Below are positions 35,428-45,117 of a DNA stretch of 64,000 bases, in pieces. The position numbers and the translations under genes were made by a program. The notes under the pieces were generated by a model, which was not told where the DNA came from, made no database searches, and saw nothing but the letters and a program-made list of their open reading frames with translations. The stretch lies in NCBI RefSeq assembly GCF_008086345.1, contig NZ_CP043006.1, positions 1,486,032 to 1,550,031 of the forward strand, read 5' to 3'. This DNA is from Chitinophaga sp. XS-30. Lineage in GTDB: Bacteria > Bacteroidota > Bacteroidia > Chitinophagales > Chitinophagaceae. The first letter of the stretch is position 1, and each line of letters begins with the position of its first letter.

Positions 35428-35502
35428 TTCTGGTACCTGATGGGTAGTTATTTCAGCGATGCGCAGGACCTTTGGTTATTCCTGATACATCTTCTCTTCC
35501 GT

Positions 35503-36444
35503 TTACCGTACAGCTTTATCGAATGCAGCTTTCGCTATTTGCGCGATAGTGGCTTCCCGCGTGGCTTCATCGGATTTTGCGTTCATCACATATACGACAA
35601 CGGCAAGTTTCTGGCCATTGGGCAGGAGGATAATGCCGGCATCGTTGGTGGCGGCGGCAATGCCGTCCCTTGTGCCGGAGGTGCCTGTTTTATGGGCAAC
35701 CTGCACGCCTTCCGGCAGCAGGCCCTTGAGACGTTTGGGACCGGTACTGGTTTTGAGCATGATGTCCCACAGAAAATCATTGCTGGTCTTTGACAATGCA
35801 GTGCCTTTGTTGAGGATGTCCAGCAGCTGCACCATGGCGGAAGGGGCGCAGAAATTGGTGAACTGTACATCCCATGCTGTTGCCATCTTTGCTTCACTGG
35901 CCACGATGGCGATCTCTTTTACGCCAAGGCCATGCACATAATCATTGATCACAGCTTCACCGCCGGCAAGGTCTATCAGGAAGTCGCAGGCGATGTTATC
36001 GCTCTGGGATACCATGTATTCCAGCAATTGCGCCAGCGTCTGGTCAATGTTGCCATCAGGGAAAGCATCCCGGAGCGGGCTCCAGGTATTCGGGACCATC
36101 CATTTCTTATCGATATAGATCTTCTGGTCCAGTTTGAGCTTGCCTTCATCTACCTGATGCAGAATGGCCATGGCGATGGGGAATTTGAAAACGCTCTGCA
36201 TCGGGTACACGGGATCGTTCTGGAAGAAGAGGGTATCCCGGGTATCGAGGTTCATGATCCCTGCGCCTATTGTGCCGCCGGAGCGGGCTGCAATGGCCGC
36301 GATCTCGCTTCGCAGCGAATCGTTGAGTTTCGATGGGCTGGCAGCAGCGGCATCAGTAGAATCGGCGGAATTGTTTTTAGTGGCAGGCGCATTGCAGGCA
36401 GCCATCATCAGTAGTGTTACGGCGGATATCGCAGTCAGCTTCAT
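35503..36444 (-). CDS. Class A beta-lactamase, subclass A2-like lipoprotein
   Basis: A 313-residue serine beta-lactamase with a lipoprotein signal (MMAAC near residue 16) and a low-complexity Ser/Ala/Asp linker. The catalytic motifs are complete: SVFK near residue 84, SDN near residue 147, a Glu in the omega-loop region ASEAKM near residue 183, and HKTGTSG near residue 251. The SEAKM and VQFTNFCAP pattern resembles subclass A2 enzymes of Bacteroidota (CfxA, CepA, PER-like). It should hydrolyse penicillins or cephalosporins; its spectrum cannot be inferred. No mobile element is near, so it looks chromosomal and resident. Confidence 0.93.
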   Translation of the reverse strand: MKLTAISAVTLLMMAACNAPATKNNSADSTDAAAASPSKLNDSLRSEIAAIAARSGGTIGAGIMNLDTRDTLFFQNDPVYPMQSVFKFPIAMAILHQVDEGKLKLDQKIYIDKKWMVPNTWSPLRDAFPDGNIDQTLAQLLEYMVSQSDNIACDFLIDLAGGEAVINDYVHGLGVKEIAIVASEAKMATAWDVQFTNFCAPSAMVQLLDILNKGTALSKTSNDFLWDIMLKTSTGPKRLKGLLPEGVQVAHKTGTSGTRDGIAAATNDAGIILLPNGQKLAVVVYVMNAKSDEATREATIAQIAKAAFDKAVR

Positions 36445-36487
36445 ATAGTCAGATTAACGGTGTTTGGGAGCATCAAGATAAAAAAAA

Positions 36488-36513
36488 GGTCATCACGATG
36501 TATCGCGATGACC
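36488..36513 (-). terminator. Terminator of the small lipoprotein gene
   Basis: An 11-bp stem (GGTCATCACGA against TCGCGATGACC, one mismatch) with a TGTA loop, followed on the minus strand by a T-run. Confidence 0.78.
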
Positions 36514-36544
36514 AATATAATCTGGATTTTTTTCAGAAGACCTG

Positions 36545-37057
36545 TCAGGGATAATTCCTGTACACGACTTTAAAATATCCGTCCCTGATCTGTTTCAGAC
36601 TTCCATCATCCAGGCTTACCAGTGTGCCGTTGAATTGCCCCACCACCACGGAATCTTTCAGTTCATGAATGGTCACGGTCAGTTCTCCGAACTGATCGTC
36701 CGCCGTGATCAGTTCGAACGAAGGATTCATTTCCATCAGCATGGCAGTGCCCGGCGTTGTGTTCCGGTACACGCCCGGAGTGATGGCCGGCAGCGGTGTG
36801 GTGACGCGGATATTGATCACATCTTTCTGATAGCTGTACCCGGTGATCAGCAGCTCCGCATGATCATTGTCCGGGTCCGTATCTGTGAGGATGCCGGGTG
36901 CATAATAGGCGCGATGGGTCTGCTCCGATAGCACTACTGCGTCATCCATTTTAAAGGAGATGAATTTACGCCGTGGCGCCACATCTTCGTCTGACTTGCA
37001 GGCGGCCAGCAGCAGCAGGGAAGCGATCACGCCTGTGATGGGCAAAGTCTTTGGCAT
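36545..37057 (-). CDS. Hypothetical lipoprotein
   Basis: 170 residues with a lipoprotein signal (LLAACKSDED, Cys near residue 20). The mature part is predicted to be mostly beta (ELLITGYSYQKDVINIRVTTPLP, GELTVTIHELKDSVVVGQFNGTLVSL) and shows no catalytic motif. It is 24 bases downstream of the OPT transporter gene on the same strand and ends at its own terminator, so it is probably the last gene of that transcript. I do not recognise the family. Confidence 0.7.
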   Translation of the reverse strand: MPKTLPITGVIASLLLLAACKSDEDVAPRRKFISFKMDDAVVLSEQTHRAYYAPGILTDTDPDNDHAELLITGYSYQKDVINIRVTTPLPAITPGVYRNTTPGTAMLMEMNPSFELITADDQFGELTVTIHELKDSVVVGQFNGTLVSLDDGSLKQIRDGYFKVVYRNYP

Positions 37058-37081
37058 AGGATAATACCGTTTTATGAATAA

Positions 37082-39151
37082 CTATAACTTGTCGATCGAT
37101 GTTTGCTTTTGTCTGCCGATGCGGTACAGGGTGTAACCCATTACAGCAAAGAACAGCACGCCGAGCAACTGGTAACCGCCGCTTCCCAGGAAACGGCTCA
37201 GTCCGTGTTCCGCATTTACTTTCGCCAGACCGCCAGCTACGTTGTCGTTCACCGAAAGGATCGCTACGATCACACCGGCTACGGCGCCGCCAGCTACCAG
37301 TCCTGTTGCAAAGAGGTTGCCCTTGCCCAGTTCTTCTTCCTCAGCGCTCAGCTGCACACCGGAACGCTTCTGTTTCCATTCCACCAGCCCGCGGATGGCG
37401 CCGCCGATGAAAATGGGGAGCGTGGTGGCCAGCGGAAGATATGCGCCTACGGCGAAGGACAGGGATTTCACACCGCAAAGCTCCAGGGTAATGGCGATGA
37501 ATACGCCCACCAGCACAAACTGCCAGTCGAGGTTGAAGGACAATATGCCTTTAACCAGTGTCGCCATCAAAGTAGCCTGCGGGGCGGCATATTTTTCCGT
37601 ACCAATAGCATGTTTGATGCCCTGTGCGGCCATTTCCGCTGTCGGCGTATCCAGTATATGCACCGTCCACCCGATCACCAGCGAAGATACGATCGCTCCG
37701 ATGAATAACGCTATTTGCTGGTTTTTTGGTGTGGCACCCACGATATATCCTGATTTCAGGTCCTGCGAGGTGGCGCCGGCGTTGGCTGCCGCGATGCAGA
37801 TCATGCCACCTACCACCAGGGCCATCGGTTCGAATACTTTGCCCGTCCATCCCACGGAAATGAAGATCAGGCAGGTGCCCATGATGGTAGCGATGGTCAT
37901 GCCCGAAATCGGATTGTTGCTGCTGCCGATCAGGCCAACAATGCGACTGCTCACGGTTACGAAGAAGGCGCCGAAGATCACCACCAGCAGGCCTATCAGC
38001 AGCTTGTTCCAGATCGAGTCCCCCGGCAGCTGCGGCAGGAAGGCCATCAGCAGAATGAGGGCGATGCTGCCGAAGATCACCACTTTGAAAGAGATATCTT
38101 TTTCTGTTCTGGGCACGGCATTGGCCTGATTTTTTTCTTTGAGTGACCCGAGGCTGTCCCGGAAGGAAGATACGATGGTGGGGATGGTTTTCAGGAGGGT
38201 AATAAAACCGCCTGCCGCTACGGCGCCTGCGCCGATCTGTTTGACGTAGGCCTGGTAGATGGCAGAGGAGTAGTCCCCGAAAGTGCGGGTAGCCGGGTCC
38301 CATCCGCCGCTGCCGCCTGCGGTATTAAGGTCCGCCAGCATTCCGAGCTTTACCAGCTGGGCCGCGATCACCTCTCCCGGAATGAGTGAAGCCAGCAGGG
38401 GGATCAGGCAAAGCCAGGCCAGCACCCCACCAGCCACCAGCACCCCGGCGATGCGGGGGCCGATGATGTATCCCACACCGAGGTATTCCGGCGTGATCTC
38501 GCCGCTGACCTTTGCGGAGGGGAAAATTTTATTGGCCTGCCTTGTCATGAACGTCGGCACTTCGGCGATCACATGCAGTACTTTTTGCAACAGGGCGTAA
38601 GCCAGGGCAAAGCCAAGTCCAAGGAAAGCCGTTTTGGCGAATTCGCCGCCTTTTTCGCCGGCTTTGAGCACGGAGCCGCAGGCGGTACCTTCAGGGTATG
38701 GCAGGGTATCATGCTCTTTCACGATGAGGGAACGCCGCAGGGGGATCATCATCAGTGTGCCGAGAATGCCGCCGAAAATGGCGAGTATCAGGATGGTAAC
38801 GTAATCGAAATAAGCTTCTCCGGTGCTGACACCCAGTTCATTAGCGGAGAGGAACAGGAATCCCGGAAGGGTGAACACTACCCCCGCAGCGATGGATTCC
38901 CCCGCGGAACCGGTGGTCTGAATGATGTTATTCTCCAGGATAGTGGTTTTGAAGAACTTCCGGCCCAGGGTGATGGCGATCACGGCGATGGGTATGGACG
39001 CCGAAACCGTCAGTCCCGCCTTGAGGGCCAGGTACACCGTGGCGGCGCCGAAGATCACGCCTGCAATACATCCGAGGAGGATGGATTTAAGGGTCAGTTC
39101 TTTCATTTTGACTTCCGGCGCTACAAAGGGCTTGAATTTGGTGGATGACAT
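37082..39151 (-). CDS. OPT family oligopeptide transporter
   Basis: A 689-residue inner-membrane protein with about 15 hydrophobic segments. The OPT signature is seen in ENNIIQTTGSAGESIAAGVVF near residue 74 and TLPYPEGTACGSVLKAGEKGG near residue 149, and LSFAVGAYLPLATTLPIFIGG near residue 568 matches the C-terminal part. Bacterial OPT proteins move small peptides or metal chelates by proton symport. Next to it is an unrelated proton-coupled peptide transporter (POT), suggesting a peptide-uptake locus. ATG at 39151 is the likely start. Confidence 0.93.
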   Translation of the reverse strand: MSSTKFKPFVAPEVKMKELTLKSILLGCIAGVIFGAATVYLALKAGLTVSASIPIAVIAITLGRKFFKTTILENNIIQTTGSAGESIAAGVVFTLPGFLFLSANELGVSTGEAYFDYVTILILAIFGGILGTLMMIPLRRSLIVKEHDTLPYPEGTACGSVLKAGEKGGEFAKTAFLGLGFALAYALLQKVLHVIAEVPTFMTRQANKIFPSAKVSGEITPEYLGVGYIIGPRIAGVLVAGGVLAWLCLIPLLASLIPGEVIAAQLVKLGMLADLNTAGGSGGWDPATRTFGDYSSAIYQAYVKQIGAGAVAAGGFITLLKTIPTIVSSFRDSLGSLKEKNQANAVPRTEKDISFKVVIFGSIALILLMAFLPQLPGDSIWNKLLIGLLVVIFGAFFVTVSSRIVGLIGSSNNPISGMTIATIMGTCLIFISVGWTGKVFEPMALVVGGMICIAAANAGATSQDLKSGYIVGATPKNQQIALFIGAIVSSLVIGWTVHILDTPTAEMAAQGIKHAIGTEKYAAPQATLMATLVKGILSFNLDWQFVLVGVFIAITLELCGVKSLSFAVGAYLPLATTLPIFIGGAIRGLVEWKQKRSGVQLSAEEEELGKGNLFATGLVAGGAVAGVIVAILSVNDNVAGGLAKVNAEHGLSRFLGSGGYQLLGVLFFAVMGYTLYRIGRQKQTSIDKL

Positions 39152-39223
39152 ACAGGAAGTTGTTGGTGGATGGATTTTATTAATTTATATATTAAATATA
39201 GTGATTTTTAGCGGGGTGCAGAT

Positions 39224-39256
39224 AAAAAATGCGGAGTTGACGGCTCCGCATTTTTT
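39224..39256 (-). terminator. Terminator of the POT transporter gene
   Basis: A 13-bp perfect stem (AAAAAATGCGGAG with its complement) and seven-base loop lies just beyond the POT stop codon. The T-run is built into the stem on the minus strand. Confidence 0.85.
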
Positions 39257-39257
39257 G

Positions 39258-40961
39258 TTATTGTGCATTCATCATTTTCTGTAACTGCTTGGTAAGGGCG
39301 AACAGGATAATGGATGCTATCCCGGCCATCGCTACAAAGAGCATGAAGAATTCATAATGGTTATTCATATGGTAACCCAGGAAAACGGTTGTTTTGCCAT
39401 CCGGGTACAAAGCGCTCAGTTCGCCGGCCAGCTTGTTGGCTACGGCATTGGCGAGGAACCAGACGGCCATCAGCAGCGATGCGAATTTTGCCGGCGCCAG
39501 CTTGTTCACCAGGGCCAGGCCAATGGGGGAAAGGCAAAGCTCGCCCCAGGTATGCAAGGCGTACATGCTCACGAGGAACATCATCGTTACTTTGGTGCCC
39601 GGCGCTACGTCTTTTACCCCGAAGGCGATCACGAGATAGCCGACGGCCAGCAGCATGAGGCCGATGGCCATTTTGGTGGGGGAAGAGGGTTCATATTTCC
39701 CGAGCTTCAGCCAGATAAAGGCGAATATCGGGGCAAAGGCCACCACAAAGATCGAGTTGAGGGATTGGAAGGTGCTGGCAGGCAATTCTTTAAGGATGAT
39801 ATTGCCCTGATCACCTGTCAACAGGGAGATATTCAGGTAAACCACATAAGCTGATGCAGCGGCGAGCAGCAGGTAAATGATCACCCTTACGCCCTTGGGG
39901 TCTTCCTGCAGGTTCTTGTGCGCGCTTTTGAAAGTCTTGAACATCAGGTACAGGAAACCGGCGGAAAGAATGGAAACAAGCCAGGTCGGGATGTTTAGGT
40001 TCAGTTCGCGGTTGGTTTGTTCATCGGCAAAGAAAGTAAGGGAAGCGCCGGCTTGTTCGAATGCGGTCCAGAAGAAGATCACGAAAAAGGCGACGATGAA
40101 TATCACGGCTACTTTTTTCTTTTCGGGTATCGTCAGTTTTTTATCGGTGAAGATCATGACGGCGATAGCCAGCACCGCCAGGAGCAACAGGTAGGTAAGG
40201 AAGGGGACCACGCGGGCGTCTGTGTACAGCATGCCTACCATGGCGCAGGACATTACGAAAAGGCCGATATACACCAGAACGGCCTTGCCTTGTTTGGCAT
40301 CTGCAGGAGGAGTGCCAAGCGGGGTGCCATCCGGACGGCGGAGGTAATGGTCTTTCAGCCAGCGGAAGGTGATCACGCTCAGCAGCATGCCGATACCTGC
40401 TGCCAGGAACGACCATTTGAAATCAGCGGGATTGCCGGTGTCGCCTACAGCGCCGCAGATAGCAGGCCCCAGGGCGCCACCCACATTGATACCCATATAA
40501 AAGATGGTATATGCGGCATCTATCCGCCGGTCACCCGGATTATAAAGCTGACCCACCATGGAGGAAATGTTCGGCTTGAAGAAGCCATTCCCCGCAATGA
40601 TCACGCCCAGACCGGTAAAGAACAGAAAGGTGGAAAGGTCCGGAGAGGTATTGTACACCGATGCACAGCCAAATAATATAAACTCGCCCAGCGCCATCAA
40701 CAGGCCGCCGACGATGATAGACCGACGGTTGCCCCAGTACCTGTCTGCCACGAAGCCGCCGATCAGCGGGGTGAGATAGGAAAGGCTGGTGTAGCTGCCG
40801 TATAAACTTGAAGCAAACGCTTTGTCAAAAGCCAGGGCTTTGGTAAGGAAAAGCACGAGAATAGCTCTCATGCCGTAATAATTGAAACGTTCCCACATTT
40901 CCGTGGTAAACAATACGTATAAGCCCTTCGGATGGCCTGTTGATGCTAGCTTCGCATTCAT
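39258..40961 (-). CDS. Peptide MFS transporter (POT/PTR2 family)
   Basis: A 567-residue major-facilitator protein. MWERFNYYGMRAILVLFL near residue 22 contains the ERFxYYG motif that binds protons and peptides in POT transporters, and FYMGINVGGALGPAICGAVGD near residue 153 is the PTR2 signature. It should import di- and tripeptides with protons. It lies upstream of the OPT gene with a terminator between, so the two are co-located but separately transcribed. Confidence 0.95.
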   Translation of the reverse strand: MNAKLASTGHPKGLYVLFTTEMWERFNYYGMRAILVLFLTKALAFDKAFASSLYGSYTSLSYLTPLIGGFVADRYWGNRRSIIVGGLLMALGEFILFGCASVYNTSPDLSTFLFFTGLGVIIAGNGFFKPNISSMVGQLYNPGDRRIDAAYTIFYMGINVGGALGPAICGAVGDTGNPADFKWSFLAAGIGMLLSVITFRWLKDHYLRRPDGTPLGTPPADAKQGKAVLVYIGLFVMSCAMVGMLYTDARVVPFLTYLLLLAVLAIAVMIFTDKKLTIPEKKKVAVIFIVAFFVIFFWTAFEQAGASLTFFADEQTNRELNLNIPTWLVSILSAGFLYLMFKTFKSAHKNLQEDPKGVRVIIYLLLAAASAYVVYLNISLLTGDQGNIILKELPASTFQSLNSIFVVAFAPIFAFIWLKLGKYEPSSPTKMAIGLMLLAVGYLVIAFGVKDVAPGTKVTMMFLVSMYALHTWGELCLSPIGLALVNKLAPAKFASLLMAVWFLANAVANKLAGELSALYPDGKTTVFLGYHMNNHYEFFMLFVAMAGIASIILFALTKQLQKMMNAQ

Positions 40962-41155
40962 AAATGGTTAGTTTGATTTAGTTGATTTCTCTTTGATAAG
41001 CAGTTTCTGTGAAAATAAATGCGGCAATATAAAGAAAATCAGGTATCCCGGTGAAAAAACTGGCTTTTTTGGGTTTACTTTGCAAAAAATTTTCCGTTTG
41101 CAACTTTGTTGCCTTGCAACCGGGATCCCCTCATGTTATTACTTTTCAATCCATT

Positions 41156-42436
41156 ATGAAGATTTTACTTTTAGGTAGTGGTGGCCGGGAACACGCCCTG
41201 GCATGGAAAATAGCACAAAGCGCTGCCTGTGAGCAGTTGTACATTGCCCCCGGAAATGCGGGCACGGCGGCGCATGGCACGAATGTGAACATCGCCGTGA
41301 ATGATTTTGAGCAGATCAGGTCGTTTTGCATCGATCATCAGATAGATATGCTGGTGCCGGGTTCCGAAGAACCGCTGGTACTGGGCATTTATGATTTCTT
41401 CAAGTCGGATGACGCCCTGCGGCATATCCCGGTGATCGGCCCTTCCAAAGAAGGCGCGCAGCTGGAAGGCAGCAAGGCTTTTGCCAAGCAGTTCATGCAA
41501 CGTCACCATATTCCTACCGCCTCCTATCGTGAATTTGACGACAGCAGCTTCGAGGAAGGCCTGGCTTACCTCCTGCAGCATCCCGTGCCCATCGTGCTGA
41601 AGGCAGACGGCCTGGCGGCAGGCAAGGGGGTGGTGATCACCTCTGCTTATGAGGAAGCGGCAGCGGAATTTGAAGGCATGATCAAATCGGCCAAGTTCGG
41701 GGATGCCGGCAGGAAAGTGGTCATAGAGCAGTTCCTTACCGGGATCGAGCTTTCCGTTTTTGTGCTGACAGATGGCAAAAACTATAAGATATTGCCTACG
41801 GCAAAGGATTATAAACGTATCGGAGAAGGAGACACCGGCCTGAACACCGGTGGCATGGGCGCGGTATCCCCGGTGCCTTTTGCGACTGACGCCTTCATGG
41901 AGAAAGTGGAAAATACCATTATCCGCCCTACAGTTGAGGGATTGCGCAAAGAAGGCATTATCTATCAGGGCTTTATTTTCTTCGGGCTGATCAATGTGGA
42001 GGGTGAACCATTTGTGATCGAATATAACTGCAGGATGGGGGACCCGGAAACGGAAGTAGTGATCCCGCGCCTGCAGAACGATCTGCCGGAGTTGTTCACC
42101 GCGGTGCAGCAGGAACGGCTGGATACCATGCAGATAGCGGAAGACCCGCGCGCTGCGGCAACGGTCATGCTGGTCAGCAAAGGTTATCCGGAAGCCTATG
42201 AGAAAGGCAGGGAGATCACCGGCATACCATTGCCGGCGAAAGACCAGCTGGTATTCCATGCAGGCACCAGGGCGGCTGATAATAAAGTGCTGACGAATGG
42301 CGGCCGGGTGATGACCGTTACATCTTTGGCAGGCGATTTGCGGATAGCGCTCGCTCACTCCAGACAGACGGCAGAAGACATTCAGTTCGAGGGCAAGTAC
42401 TACAGGAGAGATATTGGATATGAGTTCATTAGCTGA
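41156..42436 (+). CDS. purD: Phosphoribosylamine--glycine ligase
   Basis: A 426-residue ATP-grasp enzyme for the second step of purine synthesis. The N-terminal MKILLLGSGGREHALAW is the GARS signature, the ATP-grasp lysine and glycine loop is KADGLAAGKGV near residue 145, and FVIEYNCRMGDPETEVV near residue 285 is the metal-binding strand. ATG at 41156 is chosen because the conserved first strand starts there; the upstream in-frame extension is not conserved-looking. No other pur genes are adjacent. mreB follows after 150 bases with its own promoter. Confidence 0.96.
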   Translation: MKILLLGSGGREHALAWKIAQSAACEQLYIAPGNAGTAAHGTNVNIAVNDFEQIRSFCIDHQIDMLVPGSEEPLVLGIYDFFKSDDALRHIPVIGPSKEGAQLEGSKAFAKQFMQRHHIPTASYREFDDSSFEEGLAYLLQHPVPIVLKADGLAAGKGVVITSAYEEAAAEFEGMIKSAKFGDAGRKVVIEQFLTGIELSVFVLTDGKNYKILPTAKDYKRIGEGDTGLNTGGMGAVSPVPFATDAFMEKVENTIIRPTVEGLRKEGIIYQGFIFFGLINVEGEPFVIEYNCRMGDPETEVVIPRLQNDLPELFTAVQQERLDTMQIAEDPRAAATVMLVSKGYPEAYEKGREITGIPLPAKDQLVFHAGTRAADNKVLTNGGRVMTVTSLAGDLRIALAHSRQTAEDIQFEGKYYRRDIGYEFIS

Positions 42437-42568
42437 TGAACTTCGTAGAGGGATCAGGGATAGATAAAAAACGCATGTTGCAGCTGTGGCATTTAATTCG
42501 CGTACCTGCTTGAAAAATCCGATAATTGCATCGTATATTCGTTAGAATTATTCATTTTTGTATTCAAA

Positions 42569-42576
42569 TATTTTTG
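42569..42576 (+). promoter_or_regulatory. -7 box of the mre operon
   Basis: TATTTTTG matches TAnnTTTG exactly, about 13 bases before the mreB ATG at 42590. A second weaker box (CATTTTTG, 42553-42560) precedes it. Confidence 0.45.
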
Positions 42577-42589
42577 ACCGTATCAAACA

Positions 42590-43612
42590 ATGGGCTTCTT
42601 TAACTTTTTAACTCAGGAGATTGCAATAGACCTTGGAACCGCCAACACGCTGATCATTCACAATGATCAGGTGGTTGTGGACGAACCTTCCATTGTGGCT
42701 ATAGAAAGAGCCAGTGGCAAGATCGTTGCTGTGGGCAAAAAGGCGATGATGATGCACGAGAAGACGCATGAGTACCTGCGTACCATCCGCCCGCTGAAGG
42801 ACGGTGTGATCGCGGACTTCAATGCTGCGGAAGGCATGATCCGGGAGCTGATCAAAATGATATATCCCAAGAAGCCCCTGTTTGCGCCCAGCTGGAGAAT
42901 GGTGATCTGTATCCCTTCCAGCATCACGGAAGTGGAGAAACGTGCAGTGCGCGATTCCGCGGAACAGGCGGGCGCAAAGGAAGTGTACCTGATCCATGAG
43001 CCGATGGCGGCTGCCCTCGGTATAGGCATAGATGTGGAAGAACCCGTAGGTAATATGATCATCGATATCGGAGGCGGTACCACCGGCATCTCCGTGATCG
43101 CCCTGGCGGGTATTGTTTGCGATCAGAGCATCCGTATCGCGGGCGATGAATTCACAGCGGATATCATGGAAGCGCTGCGCCGCTACCATAGCCTGCTCAT
43201 TGGTGAGAGAACAGCAGAGCAGATCAAGATACAGATCGGTTCCGCACTGAAGGAACTGGACAATCCGCCGGATGAGATACCCGTTAACGGCCGTGACCTT
43301 GTAACCGGCATACCCAAACAGATCATGGTCTCCTACCAGGAGATCGCGGAAGCCCTGGACAAATCCATCTTCAAGATAGAAGAAGCCATTCTGAAAGCGC
43401 TGGAAACAACACCGCCCGAGCTGGCATCCGATATTTACCGCCGCGGCCTGTACCTTACCGGTGGCGGCGCCCTGCTCCGGGGGCTGGACAAACGCCTTTC
43501 CCAGAAGATCAAACTGCCTGTGCACGTTGCGGACGATCCGTTACGCGCCGTGGTGAGAGGAACCGGCATCGCCCTGAAACATATCGGCAAATATCCTTTC
43601 CTGATGCAATAA
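42590..43612 (+). CDS. mreB: Rod shape-determining protein MreB
   Basis: A 340-residue bacterial actin that organises lateral cell-wall synthesis at the inner membrane. The ATP-binding signatures are phosphate-1 IAIDLGTANTLI near residue 11, phosphate-2 MIIDIGGGTTGISVIALAG near residue 155, and the adenosine region YLTGGGALLRGLD near residue 287. It opens the mreB-mreC-mreD-mrdA-rodA cluster. The N-terminal hydrophobic/amphipathic start (MGFFNFLTQE) may contact the membrane. Confidence 0.97.
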   Translation: MGFFNFLTQEIAIDLGTANTLIIHNDQVVVDEPSIVAIERASGKIVAVGKKAMMMHEKTHEYLRTIRPLKDGVIADFNAAEGMIRELIKMIYPKKPLFAPSWRMVICIPSSITEVEKRAVRDSAEQAGAKEVYLIHEPMAAALGIGIDVEEPVGNMIIDIGGGTTGISVIALAGIVCDQSIRIAGDEFTADIMEALRRYHSLLIGERTAEQIKIQIGSALKELDNPPDEIPVNGRDLVTGIPKQIMVSYQEIAEALDKSIFKIEEAILKALETTPPELASDIYRRGLYLTGGGALLRGLDKRLSQKIKLPVHVADDPLRAVVRGTGIALKHIGKYPFLMQ

Positions 43613-43678
43613 AAATACTGGTACGGCCCCGCACACCCGGGGCCTGCCGTTTACCCGGAATCCTTACATTCGAATCAA

Positions 43679-44581
43679 GTGCGAAACCTGATCATTTTTT
43701 TAAGGCGGTATTTCAACTTCTTTCTGTTTCTGCTGCTGGAAGTGATCTGCTTTATTTTCGTATTCCGGCATAATAACTTTCAACGCACGGTGTACCTCAA
43801 CTCTGCCAACAACCTCAGCGGCAGGTTGTATTCCCGGTACAACGATGTCACCTACTATTTCCACCTGCAGACCACGAACGACAGTCTCGTCAAAGAGAAC
43901 ACCATACTGCGGAACGAGCTGCTTTCGAGTTTTTCCGCGGCCGATACCGGCAGCACGGTCCGGTTCGATACCCTCCGGCGGTTCAGCAATGATTCCGCCC
44001 GCAGGCTGCTGGGTGTTGAGGCCCGCAAATTCCTTTATCGCGAAGCCAAAGTGATCAACAATTCCGTGAACCGGGAGATCAATACCGTTACCATCCGCCG
44101 GGGAAGCAAGCACGGCATCCGGCAGAACATGGGCGTGGTCAGCTCTACGGGCATCGTAGGCGTGGTGCGGAGCGTTAGTGAGAACTATGCGGTAGTGGTA
44201 TCCCTGCTCTACAAATCATCCGCTTCGGCTACTTCCAACTTCGGTGTCAGCGCCAGGCTGCGCCGTTCCGGCGAGATCGGCACGGTGTACTGGGACGGCG
44301 ACAATGCGGCCTATGCACAAATGAAGGACATCCCGCGCAGCGCCATCCTGCAAAAAGGAGATACGATCGTTACCAGCGGTTTCTCCGCATTCTTCCCGGA
44401 AGATATTCCCATCGGGTACATCGATACCTTCCGGGTGTCCGACCGGTCCAGCACCTCTTACAGTATCCGGCTGAAACTGGCGACGAACTTTTATAACCTG
44501 CAATATGTGTATGTGATCGAAAATCTGCTGCGTGATGAGCAGACGAAACTGGAAGATTCAACACGCAACCTGCTAAAATGA
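43679..44581 (+). CDS. mreC: Rod shape-determining protein MreC
   Basis: A 300-residue protein with one N-terminal membrane segment (about residues 12-30), a coiled-coil region around residues 60-100, and the MreC beta-domain (TIRRGSKHGIRQNMGVVSSTGIVGVV near residue 140). It links the cytoplasmic MreB filament to the periplasmic PBP2. Translation starts at GTG (43679); no ATG occurs in a useful position. Its stop codon overlaps the mreD start by four bases (ATGA), indicating translational coupling. Confidence 0.93.
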   Translation: MRNLIIFLRRYFNFFLFLLLEVICFIFVFRHNNFQRTVYLNSANNLSGRLYSRYNDVTYYFHLQTTNDSLVKENTILRNELLSSFSAADTGSTVRFDTLRRFSNDSARRLLGVEARKFLYREAKVINNSVNREINTVTIRRGSKHGIRQNMGVVSSTGIVGVVRSVSENYAVVVSLLYKSSASATSNFGVSARLRRSGEIGTVYWDGDNAAYAQMKDIPRSAILQKGDTIVTSGFSAFFPEDIPIGYIDTFRVSDRSSTSYSIRLKLATNFYNLQYVYVIENLLRDEQTKLEDSTRNLLK

Positions 44582-45087
44582 GCTTACTGTTAAAAAATAT
44601 CATCCGTTTCATACTGCTGATCCTGTTCCAGGTGCTGGTGCTGGATCAGATATTGATACATCAGCTGGTGAACCCGTACCTGTACATGCTTTTCATCCTG
44701 CTGCTGCCTTTCAACCTGCCCCGGCCCGCCGTGCAGTTGCTGGGCCTGTTCCTTGGCCTTACGCTGGATATGTTCTCGGACACGATGGGCCTGCATGCGG
44801 CAGCCTGTGTGTTCATCGCCTATCTGCGCCCTTTCATTCTCAATATCCTCTCCCCGCAGGGTGGCTTTGAGGTGATCCAGCGCACCCCGTCCGTGACCAG
44901 CATGGGCACTTCCCAATTTGCTATTTACGTGTCTATCCTTGTTCTGTTGCACAACATCGTATATTTCTGCCTGTCCGTTTTCAGTTTCGCTGATCCCCTG
45001 TACCTGTTGATCAAGATCCTGTTATCCACAGCGGTCAGCCTCTTTCTTGTGCTGATATATGAGTTGTTGTTCTTTAGCAGGAAATAA
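44578..45087 (+). CDS. mreD: Rod shape-determining protein MreD
   Basis: A 169-residue integral membrane protein with about five hydrophobic segments and the MreD-type central loop LFLGLTLDMFSDTMGLHAAACVFIAYLRP near residues 58-86. It belongs to the elongasome, between mreC and mrdA. Sequence conservation in this family is low, so the assignment relies on size, topology and order in the cluster. Confidence 0.9.
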   Translation: MSLLLKNIIRFILLILFQVLVLDQILIHQLVNPYLYMLFILLLPFNLPRPAVQLLGLFLGLTLDMFSDTMGLHAAACVFIAYLRPFILNILSPQGGFEVIQRTPSVTSMGTSQFAIYVSILVLLHNIVYFCLSVFSFADPLYLLIKILLSTAVSLFLVLIYELLFFSRK

Positions 45088-45117
45088 GTATATTATGACA
45101 TTAATTCAGGAACCTGC

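Noticed and set aside
39178-39195. TATTAA repeated near the OPT promoter, resembling the hexamer arrays
   Set aside because: The period is 12, not 11, there are only two copies in an AT-rich stretch and no -7 box at nine bases.
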